64,000 bases of DNA from the NCBI RefSeq assembly GCF_016756615.1, contig NZ_AP023262.1, positions 1,116,001-1,180,000 of the forward strand, given 5' to 3'. Below are positions 1 through 8,079 of the stretch, piece after piece. The first letter of the stretch is position 1; each line of letters opens with the position of its first letter. The position numbers and the translations under genes are program-made. The notes under the pieces were generated by a model. It had not been told where the DNA came from and did no database searches. It saw only the letters and a program-made list of their open reading frames with translations. This DNA comes from Mesorhizobium sp. L-8-3 (GTDB lineage Bacteria; Pseudomonadota; Alphaproteobacteria; Rhizobiales; Rhizobiaceae).

Positions 1-648
1 GACGCCCGGGCCGAGGATTTCCAAATCTTCGGCTACCACGCCCTTGAGATCGCAGCACTGCTTGCCCTGATCGGTTTTCAGGAAGCCGTCGAGCGCGATG
101 GCATCGGCCTGGACGGCATCGAGGCGGCCGGCGGCCAGGTCCTGGTTGGCCTCGTCCTGTGTCTGATATTCCTTGATCTCGGCGGCTTCCGTGAAGTGCT
201 TCCTGGCATAGGCCGAATGGGTGGTGGAGACCTGGACGCCGAGCACCTTGCCTTTCAGGTCCTCCGGGGTGGCGCCGAAGGCGACGTCCTTCGGGCCGAT
301 GATGGCCGTCGGCGTGTTGTAATATTTGTCGGAGAAGTCGATCGTCTTCTTGCGCTCGTCGGTGATCGACATGGAATTGATGATGACATCGATCTTCCTG
401 GAGGTGAGCGCCGGGATGATGCCGTCCCAGGCGACGAATTCAAGCGTGCATTCCAGCTTGGCCTCGGCGCAGAGCGCCTCGATGAAATCGATCTCCCAGC
501 CCACCCATTTGCCGGACGCGTCGGGCGATTCGAAGGGCGGATAGGGCTCGGGCGCCATGCCCACCTTGATGGCTTCCGCGCTCGCACCGAACGCGCCGGC
601 AAGGGAAATGACGGCCGCGGCCGCGGCGGCTTTCAGAAAGTTCCTCAT
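1..648 (-). CDS. Amino-acid ABC transporter substrate-binding protein (C-terminus off the window)
   Basis: Periplasmic solute-binding protein of the polar amino-acid family (HisJ/ArgT/GlnH type) that would deliver a basic or polar amino acid to the ABC importer encoded next to it. Translation from the ATG at 648 gives a signal peptide (MRNFLKAAAAAAVISLAGA...ASA), then the family's opening (IKVGMAPEPYPPF, GKWVGWEIDFIEALC) and the DVIINSMSITDERK region. GGGAGGAGACTT precedes the start. About 215 residues are visible and the rest lies past the left edge. It is 30 bp downstream of the ATPase gene, so the two are probably co-transcribed, with permeases expected further left. Ligand is inferred only; the divergent dimethylargininase-like gene suggests arginine-like compounds. 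Confidence 0.88.
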   Translation of the reverse strand, partial: MRNFLKAAAAAAVISLAGAFGASAEAIKVGMAPEPYPPFESPDASGKWVGWEIDFIEALCAEAKLECTLEFVAWDGIIPALTSRKIDVIINSMSITDERKKTIDFSDKYYNTPTAIIGPKDVAFGATPEDLKGKVLGVQVSTTHSAYARKHFTEAAEIKEYQTQDEANQDLAAGRLDAVQADAIALDGFLKTDQGKQCCDLKGVVAEDLEILGPGV

Positions 649-678
649 AAGTCTCCTCCCACTCTTTCTTGCTTGTTG

Positions 679-1491
679 TCAGGCCACGTTGCGCAGGAAT
701 TGCCTGAGCCGTTCCGACTGAGGCGCGCCGAAGATCCTGTCAGGCGGCCCCTCCTCCTCGACCAGCCCGTTGCAGAGATAGACGACATGGGTCGCGACCT
801 CGCGGGCGAACTTCATCTCATGGGTGACCAGGATCATGGTGCGCCCCTCGCGCGCCAGGTCGCCGATCACTTTCAGCACCTCGCCGACCAGTTCAGGGTC
901 GAGCGCCGAGGTCGGCTCGTCGAACAGCATCACGCGCGGCTGGATGGCGAGCGCCCGGGCGATCGCGCCGCGCTGCTGCTGCCCGCCGGACAGGAAGGCC
1001 GGATAGACGTCGCGCTTCTCGGCGAGGCCGACGCGGGCGAGCAGCCGTTCGGCCTCGGCGACGGCCTTGTCGCGCGGCACGCCGAGCACATGCACAGGCA
1101 CCTCGATCACATTGTCGATGAGCGTCATGTGGCTCCACAGATTGAAGCTCTGGAACACCATGCCGAAACGCGAGCGGATGCGTTCGATCTGCCTGCGGTC
1201 GGCCGGCACGGTGTGGCCGTGGCTGTCGGCCTTCAGCCGGATCTCCTCGCCATTGACGCGGATAATGCCGCTGGTCGGGTTCTCCAGGCAGTTGATGCAG
1301 CGTAAGAGCGTCGACTTGCCCGATCCCGAGCCCCCGATGATGGCCACCACGTCGCCGTAGCGCGCCGAGAGCGACACGCCCTTCAGCACATGGAGCTGCC
1401 CGAACTTCTTGTGCAGGTTCTCGACATGGATGGCTTCGGCGGCCGCGTCGCGCGTGGGGATGGGCACTCGCGGGGCGCTCGAAACCGTCAT
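679..1491 (-). CDS. Amino-acid ABC transporter ATP-binding protein (HisP/GlnQ type)
   Basis: Cytoplasmic ATPase of a polar-amino-acid ABC importer, 270 residues from the ATG at 1491. It shows Walker A (GGSGSGKST), Q-loop (VFQSFNLWSHMT), signature (LSGGQQQRGAIARAL), Walker B (VMLFDEPTSALDP) and switch His (LVTHEM), all typical of HisP/GlnQ. The frame stays open upstream to 1713, but the conserved domain starts shortly after MTVSSAP, which fixes the start near 1491 and leaves a 172-bp divergent promoter region before the gene at 1664. First visible gene of the operon that continues into the substrate-binding protein. Confidence 0.92.
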   Translation of the reverse strand: MTVSSAPRVPIPTRDAAAEAIHVENLHKKFGQLHVLKGVSLSARYGDVVAIIGGSGSGKSTLLRCINCLENPTSGIIRVNGEEIRLKADSHGHTVPADRRQIERIRSRFGMVFQSFNLWSHMTLIDNVIEVPVHVLGVPRDKAVAEAERLLARVGLAEKRDVYPAFLSGGQQQRGAIARALAIQPRVMLFDEPTSALDPELVGEVLKVIGDLAREGRTMILVTHEMKFAREVATHVVYLCNGLVEEEGPPDRIFGAPQSERLRQFLRNVA

Positions 1492-1663
1492 GCGCGGCCT
1501 CGCCCTCGCTGCCGGTCCCTGCAGGATGTTCTGCGCATGAGGCCTCGTCTTGCCGCTGAGCCGGCGAACAGGATGGACCGGCCAGTCAGCCGCCGTCAAC
1601 CTCGGTTTTGGCCCATTGCCGGTCTTGGGCCAACATGGGTAGACATACCGGGAGTAGAAGCTG

Positions 1664-2560
1664 GTGGAGGATTTGAGCTTGAGCAGCGAACCCGAATTCG
1701 GCGCGCAGTCCATGGCCGCGCCCTTGCGACGCGTGCTGATGCGTTCGGCCGCGAGCGCGATGCACGGCGCCGACCGGCAGCGATGGCACTACGGCCCGGG
1801 CTTCGATCCGGCAAACGCGGCGCGCCAGCATGCCGCGCTGGCCGAACTGGTCGCGGCGTCGGGCGCGCGGATCGAATGGCTGCCCGACGAAGATGACGGG
1901 CTGGCGGATTCGGTCTTCACCCACGATCCCTCGCTGATGACCGACCACGGCGCCGTCATCCTGTCCATGGGCAAGCGGCTCCGCCGGGACGAGCCCGGCC
2001 TGCACGAAGTGGCCTATCGACGCCTCGGCATCCCCGTGCTCGGCCGCATCGGCGGCGCCGGCCAGGTCGAGGGCGGCGACTGCGTGTGGGTGGACAAGAC
2101 CACGCTGGCGGTGGGGCGCGGCGTGCGCACCAACCAGGACGGCATCCAGCAGCTCGCCAATCTGCTTTCACCGCGCGGCATCGCCGTCTACGGCTTCGAT
2201 CTGCCCTTGTGGCATGGAGAAGAAGCCTGCCTGCATCTGATGTCGGTCATCAGCCCGCTGGCCGACGATCTTGCCCTGGTCCATGCGCCGCTGCTGCCGG
2301 TCGCCTTCTACCAGATGCTCGGAGCCCGCGGCATCCGGCTGGTCGAAGGCGATCCGGACGAGTTCGCGGCCTCCCACGGCCTCAGCCTCAACGTGCTGCC
2401 GACCTCGCCCCGCGACGTCATCGCGGTGGCCGGCTTTCCCAGGACGAAAGCGTCGATGGAGGCCGCAGGCTGCACGGTGCGGACCTTCGAGGCCGACGCG
2501 CTCTGCATCGCCTGCGAGGGCGGCCCGACCTGCCTGACGCGGCCGATCTTGCGGGGGTGA
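1664..2560 (+). CDS. Dimethylarginine dimethylaminohydrolase / amidinotransferase-family hydrolase
   Basis: Member of the guanidine-modifying superfamily (DDAH, arginine deiminase, amidinotransferase), which attacks guanidinium carbons with a Cys-His-acid set. The 298-residue product has the family landmarks: EGGDCVWVD followed by VGRGVRTNQDG near residues 136-160, a catalytic-type His191 in ACLHLMSVIS, and the terminal nucleophile Cys290 in GGPTCLTRP. The start is a GTG with GGAG about 9 nt upstream; an in-frame ATG at 1712 (MAAPLRR) is the alternative. Divergent from an amino-acid ABC importer, so it may release citrulline or ornithine from imported arginine or methylarginines. Which guanidino substrate it uses cannot be read from sequence. 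Confidence 0.82.
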   Translation: MEDLSLSSEPEFGAQSMAAPLRRVLMRSAASAMHGADRQRWHYGPGFDPANAARQHAALAELVAASGARIEWLPDEDDGLADSVFTHDPSLMTDHGAVILSMGKRLRRDEPGLHEVAYRRLGIPVLGRIGGAGQVEGGDCVWVDKTTLAVGRGVRTNQDGIQQLANLLSPRGIAVYGFDLPLWHGEEACLHLMSVISPLADDLALVHAPLLPVAFYQMLGARGIRLVEGDPDEFAASHGLSLNVLPTSPRDVIAVAGFPRTKASMEAAGCTVRTFEADALCIACEGGPTCLTRPILRG

Positions 2561-2564
2561 GCGG

Positions 2565-2948
2565 TCACCCTGCTGTGCCGCCTTCGCTTGCGAGCCTCAC
2601 GCCGGCCTTGCGGGCCGCAGCGCCCAGACGCTTATCGCGGGTCCACAACTCGGCCCGGCCGTCAATCAGAGTTGATGCAAGGAGATGCGCGCCGGAATAG
2701 TCGATGCCCATGCTGCAGAGTTGATGCCGCTCGACCATTTCCATCACCTCCGCATGGGTGGCCACGGCGATCTCACGAAGAGCCTCCAGATACGCGAGAG
2801 TGGACGCTCGATTGCGCAGGCTTCCCAAAGCAAGTTCGCCGATGACGACCGGATGGCACAGCATCATGTCGTCAGCGAGGGTCCGCGACAATTCGGCGTC
2901 GGCGTGACGGAAGTGGTCGATCCAGATTCCCGTGTCGGCAAGCTTCAC
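2565..2948 (-). CDS. vapC: VapC-family PIN-domain toxin
   Basis: PIN-domain endoribonuclease of a type II toxin-antitoxin pair, 127 residues, the usual VapC size. Acidic metal-binding positions are visible: D5 in MKLADTGIW, E38 in VVIGELALG, and D99 in LWTRDKRL. The start codon overlaps the upstream antitoxin stop (ATGA at 2945-2948), the standard translational coupling for VapBC. Family knowledge says VapC cleaves tRNA or rRNA when free of VapB; the target here is unknown. The gene ends 4 bp from the convergent hydrolase gene. Confidence 0.9.
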   Translation of the reverse strand: MKLADTGIWIDHFRHADAELSRTLADDMMLCHPVVIGELALGSLRNRASTLAYLEALREIAVATHAEVMEMVERHQLCSMGIDYSGAHLLASTLIDGRAELWTRDKRLGAAARKAGVRLASEGGTAG

Positions 2949-3139
2949 CGATCAGGCCGCCGGCGCGGTGCTGCCTCGGCATCGGTCATTGTTCCGCCCA
3001 AGGCGATGAGACGCCTGCCCGCTTCGACACGTACCAATGTCTCGAGCGCCTGGCGCACCACCGCGGCCGTCTCCTTCGTCCCGGTCAGCGCCTTTGCTTC
3101 TTCCAGGAGCCGGTCGTCCAGGTTGATCGTCGATCGCAT
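2945..3139 (-). CDS. vapB: VapB-family antitoxin
   Basis: Antitoxin partner of the VapC gene, 64 residues. The N-terminus MRSTINLDDRLLEEAKALTG is the ribbon-helix-helix DNA-binding type found in VapB proteins, followed by a C-terminal tail expected to wrap the toxin. The ATG at 3139 has AGGAGG 6 nt upstream, which favours it over an in-frame start at 3175. The stop overlaps the vapC start by 4 nt. Upstream, the GGCACC...TGATGCC arrangement near 3168-3183 could be the autoregulatory operator, but that is a guess. Confidence 0.88.
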   Translation of the reverse strand: MRSTINLDDRLLEEAKALTGTKETAAVVRQALETLVRVEAGRRLIALGGTMTDAEAAPRRRPDR

Positions 3140-3721
3140 AGCCGCCTCCTGTTCCTGCACCAAAACTGGCATCAACTGGTGCCAATCTCAATGCGCATAT
3201 ACCGTAGACTCAGGACAATCGGGTGAGTCAGCGCGTGACATATGTGGTGCGGGACCGCCAACCCCGGCAGTTTGAAGCACCGTGGGAGCGGCCTGCCGCG
3301 AAGCGGGCGCGCGTTGCCGTTTGCGTCATCCGGTCGTTCGCCACGGCCTTCGTTTCGCACGAAAATGACGCGAAACTCCGGCCCGGAGAACCCGTCCCGT
3401 CCTGTAAACAACTGGAGATTTACAGGACGGCCTGTTTTTCGGGCGCCACAGGACTCTTAGCCGGCTTGCACGTATCGGCCGGCCTCGCGGCCGAAGAGAA
3501 TCGATCCGCCGACAGTGCGGGCGCAGGTCTTCGAAGGTGAAACGATCCGTCAGAAAATCGGCTCTGCCACCGCCGGAGTCAAGGAGGGTCGCCAAGACGT
3601 GAAGGCCGAACGCGCGTGTCGCTCGTCTTCCACCAGGCCGGCCAGGTGGGTGGCAACGATGTCCGTGCTGCCGCCGCGCGGACAGATTGATCTATCGATC
3701 GGTCAAGCAGGCTTCGAGTGC
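3140..3721. other. Gene-poor interval with possible coding debris
   Basis: No gene is convincing here. The minus strand around 3330-3680 reads as short protein-like pieces in shifted frames (for example LATLLDSGGGRADFLTDRF), which could be the remains of a decayed gene, but no family is recognised. A strong inverted repeat lies at 3397-3430. Confidence 0.5.
3397..3430. repeat. 12-bp perfect inverted repeat followed by a T-run
   Basis: CCGTCCTGTAAA and TTTACAGGACGG flank a 10-nt loop, with five T residues a few bases downstream on the + strand. It could act as a terminator for rightward transcription or be an operator or a mobile-element remnant. No intact gene ends just upstream of it on the + strand. 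Confidence 0.6.
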
Positions 3722-3979
3722 TCAAAGAAGGATGATGATCACGACCTCCAGGAGCAGGAGGACGGCGCAGGCCGCGGCCGCGACCGCATAGCCCCGCCAA
3801 TATTGCCTGAGGTCCTCGTCGCTGCGGAGGGATTCGGCCATGTAGGACGGAGCCAGGCCAAGGCAGACCGGCAGCGGCAACGAGACGCGCCGGGACGCGG
3901 AAGACGGCGCGTTTCCGAGGCCCGCATTCAGGTCGGACGAATCTTCGAAGAGCCCATGCGATCTGCCCCTGGTATCCAT
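3722..3979 (-). CDS. Small hypothetical protein with C-terminal membrane segment
   Basis: Unrecognised 85-residue frame. The last ~23 residues form one strong hydrophobic segment (AVAAAACAVLLLLEVVIIILL), so a tail-anchored inner-membrane protein is possible. GAAAGG lies about 6 nt before the ATG at 3979; an internal ATG at 3841 (MAESLRSDEDLRQYW) would give a 39-residue single-pass protein covering the plausible part. The N-terminal half is low-complexity and may not be translated. It lies in a decayed neighbourhood with no operon partner, so it may be spurious. Confidence 0.35.
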   Translation of the reverse strand: MDTRGRSHGLFEDSSDLNAGLGNAPSSASRRVSLPLPVCLGLAPSYMAESLRSDEDLRQYWRGYAVAAAACAVLLLLEVVIIILL

Positions 3980-4118
3980 ACGGCACCTTTCAAAGCGGGC
4001 ACGCTATGCGCAGGGCTTTATATTACTCCTGGCTAATGGAATACACAATACTTTCGCCTATGGACATGCGGTCAGCGCGTTATTCTGGGAATGCGCACCC
4101 GATAGTCTGTCGCTTGTC

Positions 4119-4945
4119 TCAGGTGATGTGCGCTCCGCGCGTCGCCACGTAGCAGGCGTAAAGCGACTGGCTGGCAGCCATGAAGAGCCTGTTGCGTTTG
4201 GTGCCTCCGAAGCGGAGGTTGGCGCAGACTTCGGGAAGCCGGATCTGGCCGATCCGCTTGCCGTCAGGCGCGAAGATGTGCACGCCGTCATAGCCGTCGC
4301 CGACCCATCCGGCGACCACCCAGACATTTCCCTCCTCGTCGCAACGCAGGCCGTCGGCGGCGCCGGTCTTGCCGTCCATCTCCATGCTGACGAAAGTTCG
4401 CGGGTTCCTCAACCTGTCTCCATCGATGTCGAACATCCAGATGATGTCCTTCGCCTCCGGACAGTGCCTGTTGCCGGTGTCGGAAACCGCTTGCAGTCGT
4501 TCGAGAAACGGAGGCCGTTGGCCTTGAAGGGCTGGTCGGCGACCATCGCGGTCTTGCCGCCGGCGTCGATCCGATAGACCGCCTCCTCGCGAAGAGGCTG
4601 GGGGTTATTTGCGGCCTCCGGCAATCTGTTCCCCTCATAGGCTGCGAACCAGCCGCCGCCTGCGTCGCTGAACCAGATCGAGCCGTCGTTCGGACCACGT
4701 CATTCGGCGCATTGAACCCCTTGCCTCGAATGTGTCGGCAAGCACGGTGACCTGGCCGCCATGCTCATAACGAACGACCTGCGGGCCTCGTGCTGGCAGG
4801 CACTCTGCCGGCCTTCATAGTCGAAAGTGTTGCCGTTCGCGTACTCCGACATAGAGCGGAATCGCCGGGAGACATGATAGTCTTCCTCCAGCCAGGACAG
4901 GGTCTCGTTGCCGGGGATGTCGCTCCAGATCAGGCCGCCGCTCGT
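4119..4945 (-). pseudogene. SMP-30/gluconolactonase-family remnant, frameshifted and 5'-truncated
   Basis: Reading the minus strand in three successive frames rebuilds most of an SMP-30/LRE-type lactonase: GLIWSDIPGNE and SEYANGNTFDYEGR near 4935-4815, VRYEHGGQVTVLADTFE and a broken NAPNDVV region near 4770-4700, DGSIWFSDAGGGWFAAYEGNRLPEA near 4690-4620, FKANGLRFSNDCKR near 4530-4495, then VSDTGNRHCPEAKDIIWMFDIDGDRLR to the natural C-terminus at 4119. At least three frame breaks are needed and the expected N-terminal residues are missing beyond about 4945. A functional relative from the same superfamily is encoded at 51347-52216. Confidence 0.85.
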
Positions 4946-5007
4946 GGCTCAAAACATCAGATTACACGCATCGCTGCTACCGCACCCTCCCGCGAAGCGG
5001 GTTCGTG

Positions 5008-5057
5008 CATGCTGAAGGGTTTCGTACGCCTGACGGCATCCGAAACCCTTCAGCATG
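5008..5057. repeat. 17-bp perfect inverted repeat
   Basis: CATGCTGAAGGGTTTCG and its exact complement flank a 16-nt loop just beyond the truncated 5' end of the SMP-30 remnant. The rest of 4950-5232 shows no gene. The hairpin may mark a rearrangement junction. Confidence 0.6.
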
Positions 5058-5232
5058 TCGGTCGTTCGCGGCCGCTTCTTCCGTGCTTTTACGCGGACGT
5101 CGCCGACAGCGACGCCGCAAGCGGATTAGCCTCTCCCCCTCGACCTGCACGCTGGAGTCGTACAAACGAGAGCTTAGACGATCCCCGTGTGGCGACAGGA
5201 GAGGTGTCGTCGACTGCAGCGGCCAGAGCCCG

Positions 5233-5649
5233 TCAGGGCACGCTACTCGAGCCGAATGCCTTCATTTCGGTCAGCACCTCGTTCGCGGCCTTGAACGCGT
5301 CGAGGCCTGCGGGGATGCCGCAATAGACCGTCGCGTGCAGCAGCACCTCCTTAATCTCCTCGACCGTGACGCCGTTGTTGATCGCGCCTCGGACATGGAG
5401 CTTGATCTCGGCCGCGCGGTTCAGCGCGGTGAGCATGGCAAGGTTCAGCATGCTGCGGGTCTTGAGGTCGAGCGCGTCGCGCCCCCAGGCGTAGCCCCAG
5501 CACCATTCTGTGGTGATGTGCTGGAAGGCCATCATGAAGTCGTTGGCCGAGTTCACCGACCGGTCGACATATTCGTGGCCGAGTACCTGACGGCGCAGGG
5601 CGAGCCCTTCGGCAAACAGGTTCCCGATCGTCTTATCCTGCGTCGTCAT
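5233..5649 (-). CDS. Carboxymuconolactone decarboxylase (CMD) family protein
   Basis: 138-residue protein of the PcaC/AhpD-like CMD fold, close to the single-domain 4-carboxymuconolactone decarboxylase in length and layout: NLFAEGLALRRQVLG, YVDRS, FQHITTEWCWGYAWGRDALDLKTRSMLNLAMLTALNR, LHVRGAINNGVTVEEIKEVLLHATVYCGIPA. The AhpD CxxC pair is absent, which favours decarboxylase or hydrolase chemistry over peroxidase support. The ATG at 5649 has AAGAGG upstream; an in-frame ATG at 5673 lacks a good site. Divergent from the GntR gene. Its partner genes do not form a protocatechuate pathway, so the substrate is open. Confidence 0.85.
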   Translation of the reverse strand: MTTQDKTIGNLFAEGLALRRQVLGHEYVDRSVNSANDFMMAFQHITTEWCWGYAWGRDALDLKTRSMLNLAMLTALNRAAEIKLHVRGAINNGVTVEEIKEVLLHATVYCGIPAGLDAFKAANEVLTEMKAFGSSSVP

Positions 5650-5667
5650 AAGTGGCCTCTTGTTCTT

Positions 5668-5677
5668 TGACATACAA
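5668..5677 (-). promoter_or_regulatory. Putative operator TTGTATGTCA
   Basis: The minus strand reads TTGTATGTCA in the divergent region between the CMD gene and the GntR gene. Nine of ten bases match TTGTATGACA found at 9303 and 10186, in front of other genes of the same island. Probably a site for the adjacent FCD-type GntR regulator. Confidence 0.45.
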
Positions 5678-5778
5678 AATTACAATATGGCGAAGTTCGG
5701 ATTCGCCGAGTTTACCGTCGTTGCACGGCTCCGGCAGAACGGACAAACACTGGTTGAACCGTCGACGGGAGTGCAGCG

Positions 5779-6474
5779 ATGGCACTGACGACAAGCGCCA
5801 ACGAAGACATGTCGATGCGGGTGCAGACCCTGCCTGGCTTGCGCGAGCAGGTGGCAGATCGGCTTCGCATGGCCATAGCGACCGGAAAGTTTCCGCCCGG
5901 CACCCGCCTCATCGAACGCGAACTCTGCGAGATGATGGGCGTGTCTCGCACATCGCTGCGGGAGGCGCTGCGCGAGCTCCAGGCCGACGGCCTGATCACG
6001 CTCCAGCCCAACAAGGGCTTGAGCGTCAGCGTCGTGACCGAGGGGACCGCGCGCTCGATATACGAGGTGCGCGCGATGCTCGAAGGACTCGCGGCTCGGC
6101 TGTTCGCGCGCAATGCGACCAGGGAACAGATGGCCGACCTTCGCCGCAGCGTCGACCGTCTCGCCGAGGTTTATGACAACTTCTCCTCCGAGGCCTTCAT
6201 CGCGGCCAAGACGAGGTTCTACGATATCCTGCTGGAGGGTGCCGGCAATCCCGTGGCCGCCGAGATGCTGCGTCGCATCCACACGCGGGTCTCGCAATTG
6301 CGCGTGGTTTCGCTCTCCAGTTCGGAACGCGCCCAGCAATCCATTCGGGAGCTGCGGGAGTTCCTCGATGCTCTTGAGAGGCGGGATGAAGAGCGGGCAT
6401 GGCAGGTCTGCGTCGCCCATGTCGAGGCGGCGGCCAAGGCGGCGCTGAAGACGATCGGTGCCGCGAAGCCGTGA
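5779..6474 (+). CDS. GntR-family transcriptional regulator, FCD (FadR) subgroup
   Basis: 231-residue ligand-responsive repressor or activator. Residues ~20-85 form the GntR winged helix (LREQVADRLRMAIATGKFPPGTRLIERELCEMMGVSRTSLREALRELQADGLI), and ~90-220 form the all-helical FCD domain (YEVRAMLEGLAARLFARNA; a helix with RFYDILLEGAGN; then HTRVSQLR and the C-terminal AHVEAAAKAAL). FCD domains bind small carboxylates, often through metal-coordinating residues. It sits between the CMD gene and an SDR operon and is the only regulator in the island, so it likely senses the TRAP substrate or a breakdown product. An in-frame ATG at residue 11 is an alternative start. Confidence 0.92.
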   Translation: MALTTSANEDMSMRVQTLPGLREQVADRLRMAIATGKFPPGTRLIERELCEMMGVSRTSLREALRELQADGLITLQPNKGLSVSVVTEGTARSIYEVRAMLEGLAARLFARNATREQMADLRRSVDRLAEVYDNFSSEAFIAAKTRFYDILLEGAGNPVAAEMLRRIHTRVSQLRVVSLSSSERAQQSIRELREFLDALERRDEERAWQVCVAHVEAAAKAALKTIGAAKP

Positions 6475-6510
6475 GGCAGTCGATGGGGATGGCGCGGTCG
6501 ACATGCTCGC

Positions 6511-7266
6511 CTACATCGACTTGACGGTGATGCCGCCGTCGGCGTGTAGCACCTCGCCGGTGATGAAACTGGCGTCGGGTCCGATCAGAAAGGCGATCGC
6601 AGCGGCGATCTCGGCCTCTTCGCCGAGGCGGCCGAGCGGTGTCTGCGCCCGGCGCTTGGCGTAACCCGCTTCGTCGACGATCGCACGGGCGCCGGGCGTC
6701 GGCACCGCTCCGGGCGCGACCGCGTTGACGCGCACCCCTTTTGGGCCGAGCTCCACCGCGAGCTGCCGGGTCAGCGCCACGATCGCTCCCTTCACCGCCG
6801 TGTAGGACGAGGTATTCGACGTGCCGAGATCAGCAACCGGCGAGGCGAGATTGACGACGGAGGCGAGCCTGTCGCCGCGGTGCGCAAGCAGCGCCTGCAC
6901 CCCCCAAATGGCTCCCTTGATGCCGACCGCGAACATGCGGTCCAGCACCTCCTCCTCCACACCTTCCACGGGCCCGTAGCGGATGAAGATCGCGTCGTTG
7001 ACGATGCCCGTCAGCGGCCCGAAGGCGTGCGACAGGGATGCGGCCGCGTCGAACACCGCCTTGCGGTCGGACGCGTCGGCGACGATAGCCATCGCCTTGC
7101 CCCCGGCGGCCTTGATCGCCTCGGTGGTATCGTTGGCGAGATCCGCGGCGATGTCGAACACGCCCACCGCCGCGCCCCTGGCGGCGAGCAGGCGCGCGGT
7201 CGCGCCGCCGATGCCGCGGCCCGCCCCCGTGACCAGGACCACCTGACCCGTCAGATCTTCGGACAT
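6511..7266 (-). CDS. SDR-family NAD(P)-dependent oxidoreductase
   Basis: Classical short-chain dehydrogenase, 251 residues. It shows the cofactor loop VTGAGRGIGGATA, NDAIF in place of the usual NNAG, catalytic Ser in VVNLASPVA, YTAVK as the YxxxK pair, and a C-terminal ITGEVLHADGG. The start at 7266 has GGAGGAG 6 nt upstream; the frame is open further but without a site. It is the last gene of a leftward operon MBL hydrolase - serine hydrolase - SDR - SDR. It probably oxidises a hydroxyl group in the island's catabolic route; the substrate is unknown. Confidence 0.9.
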   Translation of the reverse strand: MSEDLTGQVVLVTGAGRGIGGATARLLAARGAAVGVFDIAADLANDTTEAIKAAGGKAMAIVADASDRKAVFDAAASLSHAFGPLTGIVNDAIFIRYGPVEGVEEEVLDRMFAVGIKGAIWGVQALLAHRGDRLASVVNLASPVADLGTSNTSSYTAVKGAIVALTRQLAVELGPKGVRVNAVAPGAVPTPGARAIVDEAGYAKRRAQTPLGRLGEEAEIAAAIAFLIGPDASFITGEVLHADGGITVKSM

Positions 7267-7288
7267 GGTTTCTCCTCCCTCGCCGACA

Positions 7289-8077
7289 TCAGGACTGCGC
7301 GGGACCCGGCACGCCGCCGTAAAGCCCCCAGAGTTGCGTGGCGAGCGTGCCCGAATCGACCGGAAGCTCGATGCCGGTGATCGCGCCGGCATCTTCTGAC
7401 AGGAGGAAGGCGATAGCGTTCGCCACCTGCTCCGGTTTCACCAGGCGGCCGAGCGCTGTCTGGCGGATCATCGTGTCGGGGTTGCGGTCGCCGCGGGCGT
7501 AGCTCGCTTCGACCGCAGGAGTACGCGTCGGACCCGGGCAGACGCAGTTGACGCGGACGCCGCGACGGCCCCAGGCGACCGCGAAGTTGCGCGACATGTT
7601 GACGATCGCCGCCTTGGTGGGGCCGTAGGCCTGCAGCGGGCTGGAATTGAAGGCGGTGATCGAGCCGACCGTGACAATCGAGCCCTCACCGCGCTCGAGC
7701 ATGCCGGCGCCGAAGGCGGTGAGCGTGCGGAACGTGCCGGTCAGGTTGACGCGCAGAATCGCGTCCCACTCCGCCTCGTCCTGCTGCTCGGGCGTATGCG
7801 GATTCTCCAGATGGGCGGCGACGGCGGCAAGCGCCGAGCACGGTCCGACCTCCTCCTCCACCCAGCGCGCCGCGTCGTCGATCGAGCCCGTGTCGGCGAG
7901 GTCGATCTCGCGGGCCACCGCGCCGTGGCGCGCCGCCACTTGTCGAGCGAGGCCCATGTTGCGGTCGAGCACGACGACCTTCCGGCCGTCGCGCCTCAAG
8001 CGGGCGACACAGGCTTCGCCGATGCCGCCGGCGCCGCCCGTGACGGCCGCGACGCGTTCCTGGGAGGATGCGGCCAT
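7289..8077 (-). CDS. SDR-family NAD(P)-dependent oxidoreductase
   Basis: 262-residue classical SDR. VTGGAGGIGEACVARL binds the cofactor, D57-type acidic residue in VVVLDRN suggests NAD preference, and the catalytic elements are IVTVGS (Ser) and YGPTK. The frame stays open to 9094, but that extension is antisense-like read-through of the upstream gene; the ATG at 8077 begins the conserved Rossmann strand. It lies 2 bp downstream of the serine hydrolase stop and 22 bp upstream of the next SDR, so it is in the same operon. Confidence 0.9.
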   Translation of the reverse strand: MAASSQERVAAVTGGAGGIGEACVARLRRDGRKVVVLDRNMGLARQVAARHGAVAREIDLADTGSIDDAARWVEEEVGPCSALAAVAAHLENPHTPEQQDEAEWDAILRVNLTGTFRTLTAFGAGMLERGEGSIVTVGSITAFNSSPLQAYGPTKAAIVNMSRNFAVAWGRRGVRVNCVCPGPTRTPAVEASYARGDRNPDTMIRQTALGRLVKPEQVANAIAFLLSEDAGAITGIELPVDSGTLATQLWGLYGGVPGPAQS

Positions 8078-8079
8078 GG

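Noticed and set aside
2565..3139. VapBC pair as a novel system
   Set aside because: Both partners have ordinary size, order and overlap, so this is a standard type II pair.
3223..3540. 105-codon + strand frame in the gap after vapB
   Set aside because: No family resemblance, no convincing ribosome-binding site, and it runs through a hairpin.
3326..3680. Possible C-terminal remnant of a dehydrogenase on the minus strand
   Set aside because: Short protein-like pieces are visible, but not enough to name a family; kept only as possible debris.
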